This document shows positions 24,442-34,700 of a DNA stretch of 64,000 bases, piece after piece. The stretch covers positions 248,001 through 312,000 of the forward strand of contig OZ237754.1 of the NCBI GenBank assembly GCA_965178125.1, read 5' to 3'. The stretch comes from Bilabrum cf. latius (Eukaryota > Bigyra: Bicosoecida > Bigyra > Bicosoecida). The position numbers and the translations under genes are program-made. How positions within the stretch are numbered: position 1 is the first letter of the stretch; each line of letters opens with the position of its first letter. The notes beneath the pieces were generated by a model. The model was not told the DNA's origin. It saw only the letters and a program-made list of their open reading frames with translations, and did not search any database.

Positions 24442-27400
24442 ATGAGGGTTGATTTAGCTGGAAACAGTGTCCATCAATCTCTAGACAGATTTCGTGGATG
24501 GCGTGGTCATCTTCCAGTGCTCGCGTACCTTGATGTACGAGGCACCAAATTCAGCCTGGCGCATCTGCAGGCACTATCGCAGCACATTGTGTTGGATCTC
24601 CGCATCAGTATGACGCCTTGCGTCCAGCTGTTGCTGCAAAACACATATCATGATATGGACCCTGTGTTGGAAATTGATGCATAGGCTCTTGCAATCATTT
24701 TTGTCATGCCCCGTGTCATGGCGATCAACGGACAACTCGTGCCCAACGAAGCGCGCCAATCCGCCAAGAAGGCCTTCCTAAGCCGGGAAAACCGCACAGT
24801 CGCACGCATATCATCTGCACTGGGCCTTTATGGCGCTTCATTCGCTGGCAAGTCGCAAGCTCCCCAGCCAAGCTTTGGGGTGGATGCCGACCAGTCGTGG
24901 CTCGATGCACATGAGGCGCCGACAGCGGGTGCGCTTACAGCAAGTGGGAGTTCGAGCGCAACTTTAAAAGGGGGTAGCACAAGTAAATCGGAGACACGGT
25001 CATTGGCGGGAGGGAACTGGCTGGAAGATGCCATGCGTGTCATGTTCACGAGCCAGCTTGTCCCACTGGCACAGGGCGGACCTGGTCTATCAGCGAGCCA
25101 CAACTAGAAGGCTCAGGCTAGCCAGGCCGAAAGGGCAGCTGTCTTATCAGTCTTGGGTTCATCAACGCGCCATGGTACTAGTACCATGGATGACATCACA
25201 GATTGCAAGTCTTCCATCATGTATCTCGCGTCGCACTGCAGCGCGCTGACAGATTGCCTCGTGCGTGAGCGACAGGTTTTGCGTGGGATGCAAGCAGACA
25301 TCACCAGAAAATCCGGTGCCTGCCCATGGTTTACCCATTGGAACGAAGAGTAGCGCACGCTAGCCGAGCGCCGTACATCTTCCCCGGAATCCACTAGGGC
25401 AGGGGCATCCGTATTCCCTGGGTCCTTCTCTTGCTATCCGCTTGCTACCTCCGCGCTCTTGCACTAGGCCGCCCCATCCATGCACCAGTTCATGCCAGTG
25501 ATGATGCCCCCCACCGGCGCCTTCACTCTGCAAGCATCAGCACAGGCTACTGTCATGGGCACGCCGAAGGGGGGTTAGTTTAGCACTCGCGACCAGCGAA
25601 AGAGGATGGGTGAGGGTGTGCTGTCGTGCGCGCCGCTGCTGCAGTACCTCTGGCTGGCTAGCCATGCAACCGTGCTGGACCTGCTATGTACGCTCGAATC
25701 GTGTTCATTCGTGTATGATGATCCTGCTCCAGTAAGAGCAGCCCTCTGGCTCCTGTCAGAGCGCGCGCAAGTCACCGAGGCAGTGAGGCTGCGTCCAGCA
25801 GGCAGCTGGAAACATTCGGCTCGCGAGGCAGACGAGGACCCAAGGGCGTGCGATTCTGTCGGATTGACTATGACAGCAGCACTAGCGGTGGAAGGTACGC
25901 GTAGCAGGACCAAAGCCAACATTCCGGCCCGGGACGACCGCGAGGTGCTTCGTCGTAGGCTAGTACTGTGCTACAAGTGGATTGCTGGGCTCCCTATGCC
26001 TGCAATCTAGGGATTTTGCAGACTGCTCCGATTTATCTGCGTCGACCTGCCGTGCCAAGATACATCATTGGATGGAACAGGGCCCGCCGCTTGGTTCCTT
26101 CGCGCATGCAAGATGAAGCATCCGTCAGAGTGGCGCCCGAGCAAGGACAACGAGGCCAGCTTGGCGGATGCGATGCTGCTAGCTGCATCGAGCTGCATTC
26201 ACTTGGAGCAGGTATTCAACGATTCAATCTGGAGCTTCCCTACAGATATGTAGCGCACTAGAAATGAAGCTATTACCAATCTGCTTGTATTTGCTCAGGG
26301 TGGTAGGTCTACAATGCATGCCTGCGCTGGATTTCAAGCAGTGCGGCCAAAGCAAAGCCGTTCGGAGGGGATTGCTGGCAATGCAGGGTGCGAGGCCTTT
26401 GTCCAAGCAGCTGGCAGGATCTCATGGGGCTCAACTCGTGCAAGGGCGGATTGCTCTGCGCGGTGGTTGAGAGAGCGAGGCCTCCTCAGCATGGAGTGGG
26501 ACAGGCACTCACTCCTTGGGACCTTGATGCACTTCCTGCGTGCGGCTGGGCCTGATCAATCTCTGCTGGTACCTGTTTCGAGGCCAAATGCGTCGAGAGA
26601 CGCTGTTTCATAGGAGCCTACTCGACTTGGCCTAGACAAAAGCAGCGTGTCAAAGCGAGATGACCAAAGTAGAGGAGCTGTGTTTGCAATAAAGCATATG
26701 TGCTTGAGAGATGTGCTGCTTGCTTACCTTAATATGCGGCCAAGTCTGCACATGAATCACATCAAGCGGGCTGCTGGCGTTGTTATTGCTGGATCAAAGG
26801 TGGCATAGCCACCGAAAGCCGTTGCTAGACGGCCGCTCGCGCTTGTGCAGCCGGATGATGTTGTCTTGCTGCGTGCGGTGGAGTTGCGTCCAGTATCGAT
26901 GAAATCAATTAGAATTCACACATCGGATGTAGCAGCAGTGGGTTGCGAAGTTGAGACGTTTGGGAGATATCTTGCAGTGCGGGTGCAGTCCGTATCCGGT
27001 GGCCCTGATCACGCGGTGGCACTGGAGCACGAAGCATCCCTCGTCCGCTTCACCAAGTCCGGATTGGTTGAGTTCGAGCCGCTCCAAGAAAATCAACATC
27101 GGTGGTACAATCGGCCACCATTCTTTGGTAGCCGTCTCATTACTGCGTCATCATTGAAGCAACCCGGCGAGCCGCGAGTGCCAAGTGTACCGCTGGTTTG
27201 GTCCCACATATCTGTGCAGCGACCTGCAGACACTTCGGAATGCCTTGCAGTTGTATGGGAAGCAGGACAACGAATGCTACACGAAGTTGGTGGAAGACAT
27301 CAGTCGTTGTCTCCACCGCTTGTGATTGCTGCCTCTATCCATGGGGCTGGGAGTCCTGCTGCCGACGACCTTGTCGTGTTCGCAGATCCAGCTGATATCG

Positions 27401-28758
27401 ACAAGTACCCGCAGTTGTAGCAGTGGTTGGACTCTCTTAAATAGACCTCATCGTTTCCACGGAGGTCAGCAATACTACAACGGCACCAGGAACGCTTGCC
27501 AACTTCAAGCGATCATTCAAACGGAGGATTGCGCAGAGCCCAAGCTGGCTCTGCCAAGTCCGCTTCGCAGCCGCAAAATCACAGCAGCCGCGGCACGCAA
27601 CGACTGCCGGCAATCACAGAAGACGGTGAGGCGGACAAACAAGCGCGGCTCCTTGGCGGTTCCTAGCAAATCCCAGCAGTCGGCAGGAGCGCTAATGACG
27701 CTCGTAGAAGTAGCGGCTACCGGAGCAACTCCTCTACGAGCGGGCGACGAACGGCCATTCCACAGCCATAGCAAGCTCAGATCACTAGTACGCCTACTTT
27801 TGAGGAAATTTCGCCTGAAATGCCCGCTGCTGACATTCTGGGAGCTTTGTTCAGTGATCAAGATGGCGCGAGCAACGAGGGATCCCCTGGATGTGCCCCG
27901 ACAACAGCTTCACAGGCAAGGCGGGTGCAAGCACGCAGTTCCACGCAATATAGCGCGACAGGCAACAGCACGCATGGGCTTGGCAGACAGAATCTATAGT
28001 AGCCCCGAGGCTGGCGCAGGTTCGGGCAGCTGCCTCGAAGCTCTCCCATCCGACCCTCGCGCAGGCGACGGAACATCGACAGGGATGCGCGTGGTATCGG
28101 GAAGCAAGGACAATTGGACGTCTCGGACGATAGCGTGAAATAGCTGGACCCGTTGACCCGAGCTCGTCTGTCGAGCAAGGCTCCTCCTGTCCGTGGAAAT
28201 CTCGTTCAGCTGAGATTGGCGCCCCCACCTCCTGCCGCTGGCGCATCTGTTGACACAAATGGTGGCTACCTCCACGAAGTGATAGAGCTGCCGTGCGTGA
28301 GGGGTCATTTTCCTTCGATGGTGCCATCATTTCCGACCAAAAAACCCGTGTCATCGGCTCAAGCGTACCCACCGCACCTGCGAGCCGAGCGAGCTCTTGA
28401 TGCTATCAGTCGGGTACCCACCAGCAGAGGCAGGGGCAAGCGCCCGCAGACTGCTGGATCTGGCCGTCTGCGGCAAGACCCTGCCACGCATGGCCCTAGA
28501 CTCATGTAGCCGTAGCACTACCACTCAAAGACAGGATCAGCCGTGCGGACCTGGCAGCGAGCTGCAAGTAGTGGTGCAGAGGCCACAGCCACTCTCGAGC
28601 AGACTGTAAAACGACGACAGCGACAGTGGCGCTGGCGCCCACAGCCCCCTGACAATGTTGGCAAGTTTCCGGACAGGCCGAGCACGGCTGCATCTGTTCG
28701 CACACGTGGTGTGCTAGTAGGAGCACTTCGCTCTGGCCATCCTGGGCCTTGGGGCTGA
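24442..28758 (+). CDS. Leucine-rich-repeat protein with LRR cap and long low-complexity tail
   Basis: One frame of 1439 codons ends in TGA at 28756-28758. The N-terminus reads as a short LRR segment (MRVDLAGNSVHQSL, HLPVLAYLDVRGTKFS) followed by an LRR-cap pattern, VMPRVMAINGQLVPNEARQ, at residues 85-105. A helical segment with LASHCSALTDCLVRERQVL follows. The rest is Ser/Arg/Gln-rich with few recognisable motifs; residues near 800-990 (QPDDVVLLRAVELRPVSM onward) look folded. There are 18 in-frame TAG codons, two of them adjacent (27997-28002), the highest density in the window. The LRR is short, so an upstream exon may be missing. Function is not recognised; LRR-cap proteins are usually protein-interaction scaffolds. 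Confidence 0.72.
27997..28002 (+). other. Two consecutive in-frame TAG codons
   Basis: The reading is AAT CTA TAG TAG CCC within the LRR gene, whose frame stays open on both sides to the TGA at 28756. A tandem stop cannot be explained by simple readthrough. Confidence 0.8.
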
Positions 28759-28834
28759 TTGAAATTATAATAGCGTTTCGAAAGATAGCATGAACGTTCG
28801 CTTCACTGGACGCACTCGAAAGATCTACCAATCA

Positions 28835-31480
28835 TCACGGGTGGCCATCGTCAGTCTTTGAAGCAAACACCGACCCGTCCCCTTCCCCGGCTTCCACAAC
28901 GCCGATGTGCACCACCCGGTCACCCGACTGGCACACCGGGTTATCTGCCTTCCCCACGCAAACCCCGTCGCATGGCGCAACATATCGATCGACCAGAACT
29001 CCGAACAGGTCCCTGATCTCCGCGATTACCTCTCCTTTCCGCACCCAGCCGCTTACGGCCGGTTTCACGGACAGAATGCCGCCAGTGCGCGTGAAGATCC
29101 AGAAGGAGCGCGAGCACGGGATGGGCCTGCGTGTGCTCGGCCGCTATGGCAGCCTCACCATGCCAAGGTGGGACAGCAAGTTGACGACACCCTGCCTCGC
29201 CAGCTCCACAAAGGAAGCATGGAACCTCTGTGGGTTACCGATCTCAACCGTCACGGACGCGATTCCCAGGGCTGAGGCGGCCCCACGCAAGGTACCGTCT
29301 CCACCACGGCTGTGCACGATGATCTGGGGGTTCTGCAGCAGGGCCATGCGGCGTGATACAGGGTCCCGCATGTCAGCACGGACGTAGAGAGAGTTCACCC
29401 TCCCAAACGAGGCAGTGTGCAGGTCCAGAAGGTAGTTAGGGACCGGGCCACCGTCCCTTCGCGCACCAAGGATGCGCCTGCAGAAATGATGCGCGAACTG
29501 CTGCGCGGCGGTACCATCTTTCCTGCCTGGAAACACGCGGTTCAGATCAGTGCCGTCGCTGTAGCCGCGCTGGTGACGAACGTACCCGAGCGGGTTCGCC
29601 ACAGGCACAGCCACGATCGTGCCTGCCAGCTGGGTCGGCTCAAGCCTCGCAAACAACCGGTGGATCACTGCGATACCGTTGACTTCGTTCCCGTGGAGTG
29701 CGCTCGTGATCATCACCACAGGACCGTCGGATGCCCCGCGGGCCACCATCACGGGCACGGCGATAGGCTGCTGCAGCGGATCAGATCCCATCGCAACAAA
29801 CATGCCAGAAACCCTGCCCACGGGCAGCGACGCCACGTCGAGCCGCTGCACGGTTCCAACTGGCTGCAAGGGCGCCTGTCGCATGCCAGTGGTAACCGCG
29901 CTGCGAGCCGGGAAAGATCGAATCAGAGCTTCGCACTCGTCTGCGAGCTCGTGCAGTCCTTGCTTGTCGCCGAGGGAACTAGTCTTCGCGGCCCGCTCCA
30001 GCTCAGGCTTAGTTCGCGATAGACCGTCTGGATTTGTGTCTCGCAGCATGGGATCCTCGTGTGCTCCAGCCGAGGCCGATGCCGACTTGTTGGACACGGA
30101 ACTCGCAGACCGCCCGAGAGCTGCCCCCTTACTGCCCGGGGATGAGTGCTTCCCATGCTCGGAATGGCCCTCCAGCTGCTTCAGGCGCAGGATCTTCTTG
30201 TCGAATTTCTTGCCTATCTTGAACGCCGCCGTGAGGTTGAGCTCCATGAACGCGCGAAGATCTTCCAGCTAGTCTGATAGCGCGAGCAGCCGAGTCTGCA
30301 CGGCGCGGGGGCTCTTTCTGTCCTGGTCCAGTGCGTCCTCCTCGTCCTCGTCCTCGTCATTGTCATCGTCGGCATCGCCTTCAGCGTTCTAGCCATCATT
30401 ATCACCTCCCGCACCTGTGGCCGCGCCGACAGAATCCTTTCTGGCTTTCTTTTGGGGCGATTCACCGGCCGCCCCCGTCGATGGAGGTGGCATGCCTCCA
30501 GCCCCTCGCGCCCTCTTGGATCCAGCCCCTAGCCCATGCCCAGATGCTGCAGCAGGGGGGGACCCCGGAGTGTCGGAAGCAGAACGATCGGACATTGGGG
30601 TATCCGCTCCCAGAGCGGTGGCCAGGGCCGCAGCACGCTTGGCAGCAGCCGCCGAATTCCCGCCCACCGCAAGGACCTCGGTCAGGTCCACAGCCAGGGG
30701 CACGCTTGCTGTAGGCATGCTCGTGCTCCCAGGCAGCACCCTGGAACCCCCTTCCATCTAGGTGACTCCTGGCATGACGCGCCCCTTAGCGTCCAGCGGT
30801 TGCAGGGGCACAGACGAGGCCAGCACCACGCCTGTCGAGTTCGATGGCATCGACGATGCACCGGTGGATGCCGCGCCGGACGAGGATGACGAGGACTACG
30901 TCATTGTCGCCGCCGCAGGCATGTGCTGCATTGTGACACTACCGCTCCCTTCCATCTTTATTTGGGCCATTCGTCCGCCGCGAGGACGCAGTCCGGTGCC
31001 ACCGAGGGGGTCTGGGCGAGCAGGTGAGCGCAGAAATGCCGATGATTGCAACGCGATAGCACCATTCAATCCGGGGGGAGGCAGCACATGGTCGACACCG
31101 TTCTCTTCAAGAACTTCTGCGGCATCACGCGAAGCTTCTTCTAGCTTGCTCCTGTACATGCGCAGCCTGGATGTGACGTGCTTTGCAGCCTTGCGTATCT
31201 CGATCAAGCCTCGCTTCAGAAACGCTTTCCTGCTTTCTTCCACGCTCATTTCAGCAAGTCCAGGAAACTGCTTCGATGAATCAACATGCTACAAGTCTTC
31301 TGGCCCATCACTGTCCACATCATCACCACGGGCGGCGGACGACACTGGCTACGGCGGATCATCAGCAACAGTGTGCTTCTTCCCGGCAGCGTGGATGAAC
31401 TGCTTCAGCTCCTTGTAATTTATGTAGTACTTGTTCCACTGAGGCTTGGCGAGCAGCCTTAACTTCTTCCCGAACTTCAT
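28835..31480 (-). CDS. SPX domain fused to AstE/aspartoacylase-like M14 metal enzyme
   Basis: The frame has 882 codons and ends in TGA at 28835-28837. The N-terminus, MKFGKKLRLLAKPQWNKYY, is a classic SPX start; a helical segment follows at residues 78-115. The second SPX half, with LNLTAAFKIGKKFDKK, is at 412-428, so about 300 low-complexity residues split the domain. SPX domains bind inositol pyrophosphates and report phosphate status. The rest is a succinylglutamate desuccinylase/aspartoacylase-type zinc amidohydrolase: ALHGNEVNG (His596, Glu599 as metal ligands), GTDLNRVFPG, LLDLHTA (third ligand His688) and TVEIGNP (likely catalytic Glu746). A C-terminal beta domain (GWVRKGEVIAEI) is typical of the family. 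TAG codons: 31349, 31289, 30896, 30758, 30389, 30269, 29144. The substrate is unknown. Confidence 0.87.
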
Positions 31481-31761
31481 TCTGGCGCAACTGTGAAGTG
31501 TTCCGCCAGTGATTGCACTTCAGATCTTCTGTCAGCGAACCTTAGGTTCGCAGAGCGAACCTTCTATATGTGCTAATAATACAGAGATACACTGTACAAC
31601 AAGAACGGCTGCGTGCGGGGAATCGGAGGTTTATCCTGACGGAGCTACGACCTGAAATAGATGTTGCACCCAACTTGAATCAACTGACTCTATCTCAGCT
31701 GAGCTAGTTGCATCAAAGAAAGGACAAAAGAGGTCTTCATCCCCGGATAGGGAGCGACGTC
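31481..31761. promoter_or_regulatory. Divergent upstream region (SPX-enzyme / TIG copy B)
   Basis: These 281 bases lie between two divergent start codons. They include an imperfect repeat around GAACCTTAGGTTCGCAGAGCG (31537-31560). No known promoter box is recognised. Confidence 0.4.
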
Positions 31762-34700
31762 ATGTTTCCAGCCATCTCAATTGTTTCATTAGCGATGTGG
31801 GCTAGCCTTATTTACCAAGGATCCTCATGCGTCACGTCTGACCTGCGCTCTGTCGCGTGTTGTGGCAGCGCTGCTTCGTTGGAAGCCGACACGAGCGATA
31901 CCCCGACGTTATGCGGAGGCGGACGATGCATTTCCGGGACAGTTGTGGGTCAAGTTGCAGTATTCACTGTTGATTTCTTCGTAGTTGGATCTCCATCTTC
32001 GATTTCACTGGACGGAGAGCGTCCGCTTCGCATTGTTGCCCGCTACGGGATCACAGTTGACGGAGGGACGTGGCTTGCCTCGCCGAAAGCAACCACCATT
32101 CGCGTCGACTCTGTAGGCGACGATAGCAGTCAGATCGAAACAAGAGGTGATAAATGTGCGAAAAAGGTGTATGGGGTTGCCCAGAAGGCTCGACTTGGGG
32201 GTTTCGATGGGGGCCAAGCAGCGTTTTACAAAGATCAAGTCACAATGTTTCTAGGAGAAAGCGGCGACTACGATGAGGTGCACGCTGCTGGGGCACCCGC
32301 ATCGATTTCAGCCTCAAAAATGGCCCCACACTTTACGGTTGGAACGGGATCGAGGATAAACGATGAGCGCGGCTTCAAGCCGGGCGGGGCAGGCGGGTCC
32401 CACTACGGTGTTGGAGGGAGGGGCCCGGACCAGGCTACGACAGCCGGGGCGAAATACCATCAGTCTGCCGGGGGAACCTTGTACGGAGGTGGTGGCGGAG
32501 GTGGTGGGGCGGGAGGCACCGCAGTTCGCAGGGAAGTTAATCTCGTAGTGGTTAGGCTCAAGTATTGGGAGCATCGCGGCAATGACAACGAGAAGTTCTG
32601 CACTCCCTCGCATGGGGGTGGCGGGGGAGGCGCGATCGAGCTCGAGGCCCTGTCAGGAGATCTTGTCCTAGGGAACACGTCGATTGTGACGGACGGTGCC
32701 AGCACATCATTGCCCGGCCTGGGTGGTGGTGGTGCCGGCGGCATGATCCGGCTCAAGGCCAAGGGCGGCAGCAAGATCATCGTCAGCAAGGCGACCGTGC
32801 TGCAGGCAAGGGGGGGCATCGACGAATCCACGCACTCGTCGGGCAACTGGGCATCTCAGTACACAGGTCACTACGGTGCAGGTGGTGGAGGCGTGGTGGA
32901 GTTTGGGAGAGGCAGCGGGACTGGCAGTGTGTCGGTCGTGTACGACAGCAGCAGCGTGGACGTCAGGAGCGGGCTGCACAAGTGCGGCGGAACGTGCAAC
33001 TGTGGCACTTCATGCACAGCGCAGAATGGAGGCGTGCTGTACGATGGTGCCGCTAGGTCTACCTCGGTGACAGCACCGAGCAATGCTAACGGTGCCGACT
33101 ACGACGTCAGTGTGGCTTGCCTGAACGGGCGAACGGAGCTCGTCACGTCTGGTCCGTTCAACGGTGCAGGCGGGCAGTCAATTACAATTCGGCGCACTGA
33201 GCTGCTGAGGGGAACTACGTATATAGACACGTCAGCCACCACCACCGTGACGATAGGCGGCAGGTCCTGCACCTCACCGTCATGGTCCAACACCGTGGGT
33301 GAGACCAACAAGCTCTTTCGCGCTGACGTGACGTGCACCATCCCGGCTGGTGTCGGTGCAGATCTAGACGTCGAGCTCAAGATCGGAGCGAGGACACTCA
33401 AGATCGACGATGCATTTGATTATAAGGCACCGGAGGCCACGTCCTGGTCTACCTCCCAGGGGCTGCAGCGGCGGTGGGCCAACGCCACCACCGGCAAGCT
33501 GGATGACGCCCTCCAGTACAAGGTCAGGGTCATTGGCAAGCACTTCGGCAGCTCCAGCAACTCCGCGCTGGTCACGGCCAAGATTGGGGGCAGGCCGTGC
33601 GTCAGCACTGCAGTCGTCAGCGACACTCAGCTCGACTGTGTGGTCCCGGACGGCATCGGGACTGGTCTTGCGGTGTCTGTCTCGATCGGAAGTCGCTCAG
33701 CCACGGTGTCTGGGTCACAGTTCGCCTACGCCAAACCAGAGGTGCACGCCGTGAGCCTGCCCTCGGGGCACAGCCCGTCCCAGGGAAAGGGGTGGAATGC
33801 GGCGGGTGGGCAGACGCTGACCGTGCTTGGCCTGAATTTCGGTTCGACCAAGTGGAGCGGAAGCAGCGCCGTGGCGGTGGGCGCAAGCGACATATCTGTG
33901 AGCGTGGGCGGGAGCGCCTGTACATCGATCGTGCGAAATAGCGACCGCAAGCTGGAGTGCTCGACCCCTGCAGGTGTGGGCGCGCTGGGCCACTTGTCGG
34001 TGACTGTGGGCGGGCAGACGTCGACCTCTGGCCGGGGTGGCAGCCTCGACTCGAGATAGCTCCTGAAGACCGTGGACAGTTCTGCGGATGAGAGCTGGCA
34101 CAACCTGGGCCTGGCATCGAGCAGCTGGGTGCAGGCAGGCGGCACGGCTTCCGTGTTCAACATCAGCGCGCCGGAGCTAACTCAAATTGCACGGGGTGCT
34201 TCCACCGTCAAGGCTGGCACTGCAACCGCGCTTTTGCTTCCAGCGAACGGGTAGAGCGTTGATGTCGATGTGTCTGGTACTGATTTTGGCACTGCCGGTT
34301 CGAAGCCGGTCGTGCGCTTCGGATCAGTCACGCTTCCAGCATCTGCGGTGTCGAGAGACTCCGACACGCAGCTGACCATCACGATCCCAGCGGGAGCTGG
34401 TTCCCCACGACAGCTGTGCGTTTTGTCTGGGTACGCAAGCCTCGCGCCTCTTGGCTGCGCGCCGTTGGGGTTCCGCTCTCCCGTTGTGTCCCAGGTGCAG
34501 ATATCCAGGGGCGGCGATACTGTCACAACGCTGGCGCAGGCAGGTGGGGATCTTCTCACAATAACGGGAGTTCACTTCGCCTCGAGTAGTTCTGTTGGCA
34601 GAGATGGAACTACTAGCACTGCTGGCCTCTCGGTCTCCATTGGCGGGAAGCAGTGCACCGCGTTCGTGAGGACCAGCGCGACAAGGGCAACTTGCACTGC

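Noticed and set aside
30762-31418. 218-codon plus-strand open frame over the SPX-enzyme gene
   Set aside because: It is antisense to the minus-strand frame that carries SPX and catalytic motifs; its own translation shows no domain.
31708-31761. Non-ATG upstream extension of TIG copy B
   Set aside because: The ATG at 31762 gives a proper signal peptide matching copy A; upstream there is only a TTG and no ATG in frame.
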